Below are positions 50,207 to 58,655 of a stretch of DNA of 64,000 bases, one piece after another; the stretch's first letter is position 1, and each line of letters starts with the position of its first letter. The notes beneath the pieces were generated by a model. That model had not been told where the DNA came from. It searched no databases and worked only from the letters and a program-made list of their open reading frames with translations. The position numbers and the translations under genes were made by a program. Source of the stretch: Bog-473 sp963777485 (GTDB taxonomy: Bacteria > Actinomycetota > Acidimicrobiia > Acidimicrobiales > RAAP-2); contig CAVZQP010000002.1 in NCBI GenBank assembly GCA_963777485.1, positions 62,001 through 126,000 on the forward strand. The letters are read 5' to 3'.

Positions 50207-50464
50207 TCAGCTGGCGCGGCGGTCGAGCACCATCTTGCGCTCGACCTCGTTGAGACCGCCCCAGATGCCGTGGGGCTCACGGATCCGGATGGCGTAGTCG
50301 AGGCACTCGGACCTGACCCGGCATTGGTCGCAGATCGCCTTCGCCCTGATCTCGCGGGAGGCCTTCTCCTCCTTCCGCTCGGCATGTGAAGGCGGGAAGA
50401 AAACCGCTGCCTGCGGCCCCCTGCACGCTGCCTTCCCTTGCCACGTTTCCGGTCCCTGGCGCAT
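50207..50464 (-). CDS. WhiB-family [4Fe-4S] transcription factor (WhiB4-like by context)
   Basis: Four Cys ligands are present: KAACRGP, AICDQCRVRSEC. The turn motif GIWGGLNEVERK precedes a basic C-terminus (MVLDRRAS). The 85-residue form beginning MRQGPETWQGK is chosen because GGGGGG lies 6 bp before that ATG; the ORF itself starts at 50590. WhiB proteins sense O2/NO through the cluster and bind RNA polymerase sigma. In M. tuberculosis whiB4 is divergent from the Get3-like pair Rv3679-Rv3680, as here. Confidence 0.92.
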   Translation of the reverse strand: MRQGPETWQGKAACRGPQAAVFFPPSHAERKEEKASREIRAKAICDQCRVRSECLDYAIRIREPHGIWGGLNEVERKMVLDRRAS

Positions 50465-50606
50465 CAAATCCCCCGATCGGGCAACTTCAGAACCCCCCTG
50501 GCGGGCCAAGCTACCGCCGGGGTTTCCTCCTTTCAAGGGTCCTGACCAGGATCTTTGGCGGGCGCTCGATTGCCGGCGCGACCACGGCAACTACGCTCGG
50601 CGCGAC

Positions 50607-51569
50607 ATGGACGTGGGGACCTTCCTGGGACAGAGCCACGTCCTTGTGCTGGCCGGCAAGGGTGGCGTCGGCAAGACGACCATGACCGCGGCCCTGGCGC
50701 GCATGGCTGCCGACGCCGGGAAATCGGTGCTCATCGTCGAGCTCGAGGGCAAGTCCGGGATCGCCGCTGCCTTCGGCCGGCGGGACGACCTGGGCTACGA
50801 GGAGGAGGCCCTGGGCGAGGGGGTGCGGGCCCGGCGGCTGACGCCCGACGACGCCCTGGTCGAGTATCTCGAGGACCACGGGTTGAAGCGCGTGTCGAAA
50901 CGGCTGGCGCACTCCGGCCTCTTGGACGTGGTGGCAACGGCCATCCCCGGCATCCGGGACATCCTGGTCCTGGGCAAGGTCAAGCAGCTGGAGCGGGCCG
51001 AAGTGGCCGACCTGATCCTCGTCGACGCGCCGGCGACCGGACACGCCATCACGTTCCTGACCTCGGCGCGGGGCATGGTCGACGCCGCCCGGGGTGGCCC
51101 GCTGCGCACCCAGGCCCAGGACGTGGTCGAGCTGCTCAACGACCCGGCCCGGTGCCGGGTCATCCTGGTCACCCTGCCCGAGGAGCTGCCGGTCTCCGAG
51201 ACCATCGAGTCGGCCTACACGCTCGAGGACAAGGCCGGGGTCCAGCTCGGGCCCGTGATCGTGAACGCCTGCGACCCCGAGCCCACGGGCCTGGACCGTC
51301 CGGCGGCCGACGTGGTCGCCGCCGCGGGGTTGGGGGCGGACGCGGTGCCGGCGGCGCACGTCGCCGCGCTGGAGGCGGCCCGCGCCTTCCGCCTGGCCCG
51401 ACACGGGGTGTCAGCCGAGCAGCTGGAGCGGATGCGCCGCGAGCTGCCCCTGCCGCAACTGCTGGTTCCCTCGGTCGAGCGCGACCAGATCGGGCCCGCG
51501 GAGACGAAGGCACTGGCCGACGCCCTCGCCGACGCGGTTGCGGCACTGGTGCCGGAGGGCGCGGCGTGA
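50607..51569 (+). CDS. ArsA/Get3-family ATPase, subunit A (Rv3679-like)
   Basis: The deviant Walker A is LAGKGGVGKTTMTAALARMA, with the signature Lys that reaches across the dimer. The A-loop/switch region LILVDAPATGHAITFL matches Get3/ArsA, and VNACDPEPTGLD lies near the adenine site. At 320 residues it is shorter than eukaryotic Get3, and the helical client-binding region is reduced. Mycobacterial homologues form a heteromer implicated in redox and drug sensitivity. The stop overlaps the next GTG start. Confidence 0.9.
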   Translation: MDVGTFLGQSHVLVLAGKGGVGKTTMTAALARMAADAGKSVLIVELEGKSGIAAAFGRRDDLGYEEEALGEGVRARRLTPDDALVEYLEDHGLKRVSKRLAHSGLLDVVATAIPGIRDILVLGKVKQLERAEVADLILVDAPATGHAITFLTSARGMVDAARGGPLRTQAQDVVELLNDPARCRVILVTLPEELPVSETIESAYTLEDKAGVQLGPVIVNACDPEPTGLDRPAADVVAAAGLGADAVPAAHVAALEAARAFRLARHGVSAEQLERMRRELPLPQLLVPSVERDQIGPAETKALADALADAVAALVPEGAA

Positions 51570-52675
51570 GCAGCGTGGTGGGCGCGCCGGCCTCGGCGCC
51601 GGCTCCGGAGCTCTCGGCACTCGTGCGGGAACGCGGCGTGGTGGTGTGCTGCGGCTCCGGCGGCGTCGGCAAGACGACGGTATCGGCGACGTTCGCCTTG
51701 GCGGCGGCCCGCGCCGGGCGGCGGGCGTGCGTGGTGACGGTGGACCCGGCACGGCGGCTGGCCGACGCGCTGGGCGTGCAGTCGCTGCCCAACACCCCGA
51801 CCGAGGTCGCGGGCGACTGGCCCGGGCACCTGCATGCGCTGATGCTCGATTCGAAGGGGACCTTCGACGACCTGGTGCAGCACTACGCCCGCACGCCCGA
51901 CCAGTCGGAGTCGATCCTGTCGAACCGGCTCTACCAGAACCTCGCCGGCGCGTTGTCGGGGACGCAGGAGTACATGGCGATGGAGAAGCTCTACGAGCTC
52001 GTCAACAGTGACGAATTCGACATCGTCGTCGTCGACACGCCGCCCACGCGCAACGCGCTGGACCTGCTCGACGCACCCCGGCGGCTTACGCGCTTCCTCG
52101 AGAACCGCCTGTTCCGCGCGCTCCTGGTCCCGACCCGCATGTCGCTGCGGGCGGTCGGTGTGGCCACCCAGGCGTTGCTCCGGACGATCTCGAAGGTGGC
52201 AGGGGCCGAGATCGTGCAGGACGCGGTTGCGTTCTTCAAGGCCTTCGAGGGGATGGAGGAGGGGTTCCGTTCGCGGGCGAGCGCCGTGCACGAGTTGCTG
52301 GCCGACCCGGCGACGGCGTACGTGCTGGTGACCTCGGCGCGGCCCGACGCCGTGGCGGAGGCGGGCTTCTTCGCCTCCAAGCTGGCCGAGCGCGACGTGG
52401 CCGTGGCCGCACTGGTGGTCAACCGGATCGCGCCGTCGTTCGGGAAGGAGGACGGAGGCTCCACGCCGCCGGCGGACCTCGCTGCCGTGGCCGCCCTGCA
52501 GCCCCTGGAGGAGAACCTCGCCGAGCTCAACGTCGTGGCGGCGCGGGAGGCGGCGGGCTACGCCGAGCTGGCGGCACAGGTCGCACCGGCCCCGGTCGGG
52601 CGGATCCCGCTGTTCGGCCAGGACGTGCACGAGCTGGCGGGGCTGGAGCGGGCGGCCGACTCCCTCTTCGGCTGA
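51566..52675 (+). CDS. ArsA/Get3-family ATPase, subunit B (Rv3680-like)
   Basis: Walker A is CCGSGGVGKTTVSATFALAA. The position of the signature Lys is Ser, unlike subunit A, which fits a heterodimer with unequal ATP sites. VVTVDPARRLADALGVQSLP, DIVVVDTPPTRNALDLLDAP and LVVNRIAPSFG are family motifs. Helices from about 150 to 240 (ALLRTISKVAGAEIVQDAVA) carry the substrate-facing region. The GTG start overlaps subunit A's stop (GTGA). At 369 residues it is complete. Confidence 0.9.
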   Translation: MSSVVGAPASAPAPELSALVRERGVVVCCGSGGVGKTTVSATFALAAARAGRRACVVTVDPARRLADALGVQSLPNTPTEVAGDWPGHLHALMLDSKGTFDDLVQHYARTPDQSESILSNRLYQNLAGALSGTQEYMAMEKLYELVNSDEFDIVVVDTPPTRNALDLLDAPRRLTRFLENRLFRALLVPTRMSLRAVGVATQALLRTISKVAGAEIVQDAVAFFKAFEGMEEGFRSRASAVHELLADPATAYVLVTSARPDAVAEAGFFASKLAERDVAVAALVVNRIAPSFGKEDGGSTPPADLAAVAALQPLEENLAELNVVAAREAAGYAELAAQVAPAPVGRIPLFGQDVHELAGLERAADSLFG

Positions 52676-52737
52676 CGCGTCGCGGTGGCGACCCGGTGGG
52701 CTGGTCCGGGTTACCGCGTTCACAGGAGGGTCCGATA

Positions 52738-53205
52738 GTGTCCCGGACGGTGCAGACCATCCTGGTCGCGAGCGACCTGGCGACGCTCCGCAGAGAGATA
52801 GAAGCGGTCATCAGCGGGCCCGACGTCGAGGTCCGCTCGGTGACGTCGGGACCCGAGGTCGTGTCGTTCGTGGCCGAGGAGTCACCCGACCTCGTGATCG
52901 TCGACATGCAGATGGGGAACATGGGCGGGATGGCGGTCACCCTCGAGCTGCGGCTGCAGGAGTCCTACGACGCGATCGACCACATACCCGTGTTGATGTT
53001 GCTCGACCGCCGGCCCGACGTCTTCCTCGCCCGGCGGTCCGGCGCCGAGGGATGGCTCGTCAAGCCGCTCGACCCCCTGCGGTTGCGGCGCGCGGTCACC
53101 GCCTTGTTGAACGACGGCATCTTCACCGACGAATCGTTCAGCCCCGTGCCCGTGCTGGTGAGCGCCGGACCCGAGCTCCAGGCGGGGTCCGAGCCCAAGC
53201 CCTGA
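52738..53205 (+). CDS. Single-domain response-regulator receiver
   Basis: The receiver fold begins TILVASDLATLRREIEAVIS. The phospho-acceptor Asp is probably in SPDLVIVDMQMGNMGGMAVT, Ser/Thr is replaced near VLMLLDRR, and the switch Lys lies in EGWLVKPLDPLRLRRAV. One of the acidic-pocket residues at the end of strand 1 is Ser-Asp. A short tail of about 30 residues follows with no output domain. AGGAGGG lies 7 bp before the GTG at 52738. It could work as a CheY-like interaction module; the kinase is unknown. Confidence 0.82.
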   Translation: MSRTVQTILVASDLATLRREIEAVISGPDVEVRSVTSGPEVVSFVAEESPDLVIVDMQMGNMGGMAVTLELRLQESYDAIDHIPVLMLLDRRPDVFLARRSGAEGWLVKPLDPLRLRRAVTALLNDGIFTDESFSPVPVLVSAGPELQAGSEPKP

Positions 53206-53217
53206 CCCGGCGCCGCA

Positions 53218-54198
53218 GTGTCGAACCGCCGGGAACCTCCAGAACCTCCACCGGCCAAGTGGTCGCGCCTGTTCCGCCGCCACGGGAGGCAGGAGGGCGG
53301 CGGCCACACCCGCGCCGCCCCGGCGCCGGGCTCCGCCAACGAGCAGGAGCGCATCATCCTCGAGGCGCTGGCCGACCTGAGGGACATGGACGTGCGCGAG
53401 GTGATGACGCCGCGGGTCGACGTGACCTACCTGACCATCCCGGTGCACGCGGAAGACGTCGGCCGGGCCGTGCGGACGACCGGCCACAGCTGCTTCCCTG
53501 TCGTGCACGACGACCTCGACGACCTGATCGGCATCCTCTTCGTCAACGACATCTTCCGGACCGGCGGCCGTGGGACGCGCCCGGGAGGGGCCGGCGGTGC
53601 GTCGTCGGGTGAGCGGGATGCCACGGACCCCAGCCCGCTCGAGATCTCACGCAAGGTGCGGCCGGCCCATTTGGTGCCCGAGACCCTCGGCGTGCTCGAG
53701 GCGCTCGCCGACATGCGGCGACAGCGCCGCCAGGTTGCCGTCGTCGTCGACGAATACGGCGGCGTCGCCGGGCTCCTCACGGTCAAAGATCTCCTCGAGC
53801 CACTCGTCGGCGAGCTGCACGACGAATTCGACGAGGAAGAAGAGTCAGAGATGGTCAGAGTCGACAACTCGCGGTGGCTCCTCGACGGCCAGACCAACGT
53901 GGACGACGTGCGCGAGCGGCTCGGCATCGAGATCCCTGACGACGGCGAGTACGTGACGCTCGGCGGCCTGCTGTTCGAGCGATTCGGCCACATCCCGAGC
54001 GAGGGCGAAGCGGTGCGGGTGGGCGACTGGGACTTCAAGGTGGTCGAGATGGACAAGCGGCGGGTGGCCCAGGTGGTGGCGACCTACGACGGCGATGCGA
54101 CACCGCCGACTCAGCGGGGCCGGGGTGACGCGACCGACCCGGAGGCCGGTGGCAACGGGGGGCCGTCGGCCAACGGCAGCGGGGAAGCGAGCGGCTGA
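53218..54198 (+). CDS. CorC/HlyC-like CBS-domain protein without membrane domain
   Basis: The order is a CBS pair (DMDVREVMTPRVDVTYLTIP ... SCFPVVHDDLDDLIGILFVN; QVAVVVDEYGGVAGLLTVKD) followed by the CorC_HlyC transporter-associated domain (SRWLLDGQTNVDDVRERLGI, DGEYVTLGGLLFERFGHIPS). A Gly-rich insert of about 20 residues separates the CBS repeats. The DUF21 membrane domain of full-length family members is absent, so this is the short soluble form. It follows the receiver gene by 12 bp. Mg2+/Co2+ efflux links are known for relatives. Confidence 0.88.
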   Translation: MSNRREPPEPPPAKWSRLFRRHGRQEGGGHTRAAPAPGSANEQERIILEALADLRDMDVREVMTPRVDVTYLTIPVHAEDVGRAVRTTGHSCFPVVHDDLDDLIGILFVNDIFRTGGRGTRPGGAGGASSGERDATDPSPLEISRKVRPAHLVPETLGVLEALADMRRQRRQVAVVVDEYGGVAGLLTVKDLLEPLVGELHDEFDEEEESEMVRVDNSRWLLDGQTNVDDVRERLGIEIPDDGEYVTLGGLLFERFGHIPSEGEAVRVGDWDFKVVEMDKRRVAQVVATYDGDATPPTQRGRGDATDPEAGGNGGPSANGSGEASG

Positions 54199-54238
54199 GG
54201 CCGGAGTAGTGTCGTGACGCTCCCGGCAAGGGGGCGGA

Positions 54239-54313
54239 CGGGCTGTGGCGCAGCTTGGTTAGCGCGCTGCGTTCGGGACGCAGAGGTCCCCGGTTCAAAT
54301 CCGGGCAGCCCGA
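54239..54313 (+). tRNA. tRNA-Pro (anticodon CGG)
   Basis: The acceptor CGGGCTG pairs with CAGCCCG. The anticodon arm is CTGCG/CGCAG with loop TTCGGGA, and the T arm is CCCCGGTTCAAATCCGGGG-like (CCCGG/CCGGG). The discriminator is A73. An integrase gene lies 121 bp downstream of its 3' end, convergent with it, the usual layout for a tRNA-integrated element. Confidence 0.97.
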
Positions 54314-54433
54314 CTCGGAAATCCCAGGTCAGAGCCTCGGACTCTGCGACCACTCAAATCAGTCGACCGATTTTGGCGCGCAAATGGCGCGGAAAAATTT
54401 CGGTTGACTTCGGTTGACTGCGGTGTGGGCGAG

Positions 54434-55564
54434 TCACTTCTCCTCGGAGTCTCCGTGCTTCTCGCCGAAGAAGCGGCGACCGAGGATGTCCGCTGCGGCA
54501 TGGTCGGCGGTGGCGGGCGCCGAGGCGTATATGGCCAACGTCATTCTCGGGTCGGCGTGGCCGAGTCGCACCTGCGCCGTCTTTACGTCCACCCCACCGA
54601 CGACGAGTGCCGTGGCGTTGAGCCTTCGCAGGTCGTGAAAGCCCGCACCGTCGCAGCCGGCGGCCCGAACAGCCGGCAACCAGACCCTGCGGCGCCAGTT
54701 CGTGTAGCGCAGCGGGCCGCCTTCTTCGTCGGTGAAGACCAACGCAGTGGCGTCGCCGTTCTCCAATCCGATCCCACTGCGCTCCAGGTGCGCTGAGAGG
54801 ATCTCGACCAAGGCGGGCGGGACGAACATCGAGCGGTGGCCGGCATTGGACTTCGGAGCGCCGTAGACGTTGCGCCCACCGATACCCCGAGTTAGCGCCT
54901 CCGTCACCGAGATCCTCCCCGTCGCAAGATCCAGCCGGCCAACCCGCAGCCCCGCCACCTCCGACCAGCGAAGCCCGAGGACGGCCCCGAGCCAGATCAT
55001 CGGCACGTAACGCTCCGGGAGCTGGCCGGCGATCCGTTCCACGTCCTCGGTCGTCAGGTCCTGGCGTCGGGTGTGCTCGACCGCCGGGAGCTTGATCCGC
55101 CGGCACGGAGTCCGGGCCAGCCAGTCGTTGGGCACGGCGTAGCCGAAGAGCGCTCGGAGCACTTCGTAATTGCGCTTGACCGTGCGCGGGGCGTGCACAT
55201 CGCTCCACGCATTGACCAGACGTTGGACGTCGTCGGGCCCGACCCGGTCGATGCGGTGCTCTCCCAGAGCCGGGAGCACGTGGAGCCGCAACGCCACCTC
55301 CTCCCGGACGACAGTCGACTCTCGCTTGGTCGGGTCCGACTCGACCCAGCGCTCGGCGAGCTCCTTGACCCGCAGTCGTGCGCCCAGAGGGTCGATCCAG
55401 GTTCCCCTGCGGATGTCGATCTCGATCGTGGACAGGTAGGCGCGAGCGTCGCCCTTGCTTGCGAAGCGGACCGGGGCGACGTGGCGTCGACCCTCGTGCC
55501 AGTAGCTGGCCTCGAAGAGCCGACCTCGCTGGCGTACGGCACCGAAGGGTCGTCGGGCGGACAC
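54434..55564 (-). CDS. Tyrosine recombinase/integrase at tRNA-Pro
   Basis: An AP2-like arm-binding N-terminus (SYWHEGRRHVAPVRFASKGD) is followed by a core-binding SAM-like domain (VKELAERWVESDPTKRESTV) and the catalytic domain. Catalytic residues are Arg in GAVLGLRWSEVAGLRVG, His-x-x-Arg in GFHDLRRLNATALV, His in LGHADPRMTLAIYA and the Tyr in the same segment. GAGGTAGACGAC precedes the GTG start. It is intact at 376 residues and lies 5 bp after the excisionase-type gene. Confidence 0.93.
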   Translation of the reverse strand: MSARRPFGAVRQRGRLFEASYWHEGRRHVAPVRFASKGDARAYLSTIEIDIRRGTWIDPLGARLRVKELAERWVESDPTKRESTVVREEVALRLHVLPALGEHRIDRVGPDDVQRLVNAWSDVHAPRTVKRNYEVLRALFGYAVPNDWLARTPCRRIKLPAVEHTRRQDLTTEDVERIAGQLPERYVPMIWLGAVLGLRWSEVAGLRVGRLDLATGRISVTEALTRGIGGRNVYGAPKSNAGHRSMFVPPALVEILSAHLERSGIGLENGDATALVFTDEEGGPLRYTNWRRRVWLPAVRAAGCDGAGFHDLRRLNATALVVGGVDVKTAQVRLGHADPRMTLAIYASAPATADHAAADILGRRFFGEKHGDSEEK

Positions 55565-55569
55565 GTCGT

Positions 55570-55872
55570 CTACCTCACCGATGCGGACGGACGCCCGTGC
55601 CGCAACTCGTACGGATCGAACCGTTGGTCATCGATCCAGTGCTCGACGTCGTGCGAGTCGAAACGAACGAAACGGCCCACTTTGACGAAGGGGATCCGTC
55701 GCTCGTCGACCAGCCGCCTGACGTGTCGCTCGCTGGTCCCGAGGCGACGCGCCACCTCGCCTAGGGTCTCGAGCGCCCTGGGGTCGCGCCACTCGTCGCA
55801 ACGGCCACACCGCAGAGAATGGTCGGCCGATTTCCCCCGTCGTGCTGATTTGTTCGGACCCTTGGTTCTCAT
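55570..55872 (-). CDS. Excisionase-type helix-turn-helix protein
   Basis: A basic N-terminus (RTKGPNKSARRGKSADHSLR) with a CxxC (LRCGRCDEW) precedes a MerR/Xis-like HTH_17 domain: LGEVARRLGTSERHVRRLVD, RRIPFVKVGRFVRFDSHDVE and HWIDDQ. It probably directs the adjacent integrase toward excision. The ATG overlaps the stop of the Rep-like gene (ATGA), with a GGGGG site upstream. One hundred residues is long for an excisionase because of the basic N-terminal part. Confidence 0.82.
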   Translation of the reverse strand: MRTKGPNKSARRGKSADHSLRCGRCDEWRDPRALETLGEVARRLGTSERHVRRLVDERRIPFVKVGRFVRFDSHDVEHWIDDQRFDPYELRHGRPSASVR

Positions 55873-56990
55873 CGGTAGCCCCCTTCTGCTCTTCTCTGCT
55901 GAATCCGTTGGGCGAAGGACTTGCGGCGGATGACCTCGTCGTTTCGCAGCTGGGTCGCCAGGGCCTCGACGGTGTCGTCGATGTCGTTCGTCCCCGACAC
56001 GACGGCGAAACCGACCAGGTAGCCCACCAGGGCAGGCACGAGCCGGCGCAAGGATTGCGCTCTCTTGTGACCACGTATGAACTTGAGCTCGGTAGCGCCG
56101 TGCACCAGCGAGGCGCCCTGTACGGCCCGCCAGCGCTCGTCGAGGGGCCAGCGGGAACGGTTGCAGTCGGTGCCGGGCACGCGCAGCGTCAACCATTCGG
56201 TGCTGGCGTAGCGCCACAGCGACGGGACGGCGGCCAGCACGTCGTCGGGCCGATGGAGCTCGAGCTCGTTGAGGGCTGCGCGCCCGATCTCGAACTCGAT
56301 GCGCCAGACCTGAGTGCCGACGAGATGGCGCTCGGCCCATACCGCCCCCCACCAGTCGGTGCCCTTGGCCTCCATCTCGGCCGTCTTGTCGTAGATGCGG
56401 GCGCTGATGTGGCCGTTGCGTCGTGAACCGAAGGCGAAGCCGGTGCAGGCCTGTCCGGCCTCGTAGGTGGTGCAGCTCGTGCCCCGGCACAAGAAGCCCG
56501 GCCGGTCCTCGGCGGACAAATCGAGGTTCTCGAGGTCGCAGAAGAGGTCGACCCGGGCCACGCTGAAGCCGAGGTGCTCGACGACCGGTCGCAGCAAGGA
56601 GTCGAAGTGGGCGACGGTGCCGGCGGGCCCGCGCACCTGGAGGAACTCGGCCCGGGGCTGGACTCGGATGGCGGGCAGGCGGGCGCTCTTGGTGAAGCCG
56701 ATGCGACCCGACTCGTGCTCGAGGCAGTAGCGGTACTTGCCCCATCCGTGCGGCGCCAGGCCGAACGTGAGTTCTCCGAGCCCGAAGGGCACCGGGATCG
56801 ACTCTCGGTCCGCCCACAAGCGGTGCTCTTCGAGGAGGGCGAAGAAGCCCTTGGACAGGTAGCCGTGGCCGGAGAGGTAGAGGGCGTCGACCCCCGAGGC
56901 CAGCTCGAACGGCTCGGACGGGTCGACATCAGCAGTCGCTATACGCAGATTTGCGACTGATGGGACGGGATGAGGGCTGGGTGCGGACAC
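55869..56990 (-). CDS. Replication-initiation-like protein of an integrated plasmid
   Basis: The protein resembles Rep_trans-type rolling-circle initiators: VARVDLFCDLENLDLSAEDR, GFAFGSRRNGHISARIYDKT and VWRIEFEIGRAALNELEL follow the D-x-D, YDK and WRxEFE pattern of that family, and the YDK Tyr is a candidate nicking residue. The GTG at 56990 follows GAGGGA by 6 bp; the frame runs to 57113 inside the upstream gene. The 373 residues show no break. The arrangement with excisionase and integrase is that of actinobacterial integrative plasmids. The Rep identity is by motif only. Confidence 0.7.
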   Translation of the reverse strand: MSAPSPHPVPSVANLRIATADVDPSEPFELASGVDALYLSGHGYLSKGFFALLEEHRLWADRESIPVPFGLGELTFGLAPHGWGKYRYCLEHESGRIGFTKSARLPAIRVQPRAEFLQVRGPAGTVAHFDSLLRPVVEHLGFSVARVDLFCDLENLDLSAEDRPGFLCRGTSCTTYEAGQACTGFAFGSRRNGHISARIYDKTAEMEAKGTDWWGAVWAERHLVGTQVWRIEFEIGRAALNELELHRPDDVLAAVPSLWRYASTEWLTLRVPGTDCNRSRWPLDERWRAVQGASLVHGATELKFIRGHKRAQSLRRLVPALVGYLVGFAVVSGTNDIDDTVEALATQLRNDEVIRRKSFAQRIQQRRAEGGYR

Positions 56991-57000
56991 GTCGGTTCCC

Positions 57001-57435
57001 TCAGTCGCTCGCCGGCCGGACGAAGGGGTCGAGGACCTCGTCGATCTCCTGGTTCCAGGCGCGCTCGAGGTCGAGGGTGATCCAACTGAAGCGGTACTCG
57101 TCGGGATGGGCACCGAAGCGGGCCCGGAAGCGGCGGATCTTGCGGTAGATGGTGGCCCGGTGCCACCCGCCCGCCTCCAGGGCTTGGAACCCGCCCGCCC
57201 GGTGCCAGGAGACCCAGAAGCCGATCAGTTCGGCGTCCTCGACGACCGCTTCGGCCGCCGTGTCGCGCACGAAGGCCGGCCACTCCTCGGTGGAGAGATA
57301 GGGCGACTCGGCCGACAGTGCGGCCAAAGTCTTCTCAGGCACCGAACGCCAGAACGTGGTCCGACGGCCATGGGCGATCCCCCTGCCCTCGGGGCTCTCG
57401 CTGGGGTCGGAACGGAAATCGGGGGCTTCGGTCAT
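57001..57435 (-). CDS. Small DNA-binding-like protein of the integrated element
   Basis: A soluble protein of about 144 residues. ALEAGGWHRATIYRKIRRFR looks like a helix-turn-helix with a recognition helix, followed by FGAHPDEYRFSWITLDLERA. The start is ATG 57435, or TTG 57447 with a slightly longer N-terminus; neither has a strong ribosome site. It leads the operon with Rep, excisionase and integrase. The perfect inverted repeat at 57441 sits on its start region, so self-repression is plausible. No family was recognised with certainty. Confidence 0.65.
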   Translation of the reverse strand: MTEAPDFRSDPSESPEGRGIAHGRRTTFWRSVPEKTLAALSAESPYLSTEEWPAFVRDTAAEAVVEDAELIGFWVSWHRAGGFQALEAGGWHRATIYRKIRRFRARFGAHPDEYRFSWITLDLERAWNQEIDEVLDPFVRPASD

Positions 57436-57440
57436 AGGGG

Positions 57441-57456
57441 GTCGCAAGTATGCGAC
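57441..57456. promoter_or_regulatory. Inverted-repeat operator candidate GTCGCA-N4-TGCGAC
   Basis: Perfect 6-bp arms flank AGTA, immediately upstream of the first gene of the element's operon. A related half-site (TTGCGACT) appears at 56951 inside the rep gene. The position over the likely promoter fits an operator for the operon's own HTH protein. Confidence 0.5.
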
Positions 57457-58157
57457 TGGGTTGTGACACTGTCAACCCCCTTTTTCGAAATTGGCCAGAA
57501 CTCCTCTCTGGCCAGGTGAAATCGGTCGCCTTCGCCCGCCGCAAAGGCTCTCGGCCGTCACCGAGGATGGGGAGAGAACCTTCGTGTTCCCACGGAGGTC
57601 TGTATTTTGCGGGTGCTGTGTTACAGGGCACGCACCCGCCTTCGGATCCCATCTGAAACGCACACAGGCCGGGCCCGGGGTGCCCGGCCATCTCCATTGT
57701 GATCATCGCCAGTAGGCCGCCAACGCGGCCGTCAAGGGTTCGCTCCGCCGACCTCCGGCCGCCCTTGACTGCCGCTCTTTGCATGCGGAGATCACCGCTG
57801 TGGGACCGCGAGCCGGAGAGGTCGAACGTCATCCAGTCCGTCCGTTTGCAGCATGCCGTCCGTCAGATCGTACGGATGGACGAATACGAAACCGCGCAGA
57901 GCAGCTCGAGTACGACACCAACACGACCACCGGACTGTTTCTTCTACAGATCCGATCCGCCCGCCGTCGGCGGGCGGCTTCGCCGCCGCCTCGGCGTGCG
58001 AGCACCGACAGGTCGGAGCACCTTCGCCGCTCCACGCATCACCCATGTAACCCCGCCCCGTACGGCACAACGGTGGCAGGGTCGGGCCCATTCAGTACGG
58101 CAGTTGCGCTCAATTGCAGAATGGTGTGGTGATCGACTGCAACCTTCTGGACCCCTC
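57457..58157. other. Gene-free stretch with several hairpins, possible origin or element boundary
   Basis: No credible coding sequence is seen in about 700 bp between the element's operon and the sigma-factor gene. Notable inverted repeats are GCGGGTGC/GCACCCGC at 57609-57639 (15-bp loop), GTCAAGGG/CCCTTGAC at 57731-57769 (23-bp loop) and CCGCCCGCC-GTC-GGCGGGCGG at 57957-57977, a perfect 9-bp stem followed by another GCGGC-TTC-GCCGC turn. A cluster of hairpins beside a Rep-type operon could be a double-strand or single-strand origin, or a boundary. I found no copy of the tRNA-Pro 3' end here. Confidence 0.4.
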
Positions 58158-58655
58158 GTGCATCTAACTACCGTGCACCCACAAGCGGACTCTGAGGCCA
58201 GGAGGGGCACCAGCGGGTTGGAGGACCTCTATCGCTCACAATGGGCACCGATGGTCCGTTTGGCGTGGTTGATGGGCGGAAACCGTGAGGAGGCCGAGGA
58301 CATTGTGCACGATGCCTTCTTGCAGCTTGAACCCCGGTGGTCCTCGATTGAGAATCCACCGGCATACCTGCGTCAGACAGTCGTCAACGGTGTAAGGGCT
58401 CGGCACCGCCGGAAAGACCTCGAACGCCGCCATGCGTCCTATGAGGGAGACGTTTCAAGTGCTCTCGACGACTATGAGGGGATATGGGCGAGCGTAGAAG
58501 CCCTTCCTGATCGCCAACGTCAAGCCTTGGTGTTGCGTTTCTACCTTGACCTCACTATCGCAGAGGTGGCTGATCTGCTGGATTGCCCAATCGGGACGGC
58601 AAAGTCACTGATCCACCGGGGACTGGCCGCCATACGAGAGAAGGTGCAGCAATGA
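58158..58655 (+). CDS. ECF sigma factor, SigE-type
   Basis: Region 2 is LEDLYRSQWAPMVRLAWLMG, NREEAEDIVHDAFLQLEPRW; region 4 is VEALPDRQRQALVLRFYLDL, TIAEVADLLDCPIGTAKSLI. There is no C-terminal extension. The start is uncertain: GTG 58158 or GTG 58173, neither with a ribosome site, while the open frame upstream is non-coding in appearance. At about 165 residues it fits the group. Its stop overlaps the next gene's ATG, so the membrane protein that follows is probably its partner. Confidence 0.85.
   Translation: MHLTTVHPQADSEARRGTSGLEDLYRSQWAPMVRLAWLMGGNREEAEDIVHDAFLQLEPRWSSIENPPAYLRQTVVNGVRARHRRKDLERRHASYEGDVSSALDDYEGIWASVEALPDRQRQALVLRFYLDLTIAEVADLLDCPIGTAKSLIHRGLAAIREKVQQ

Noticed and set aside
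57335..57832. A 165-residue minus-strand ORF upstream of the element's operon
   Set aside because: It lacks protein-like composition and overlaps the operator and hairpins; there is no ribosome site.
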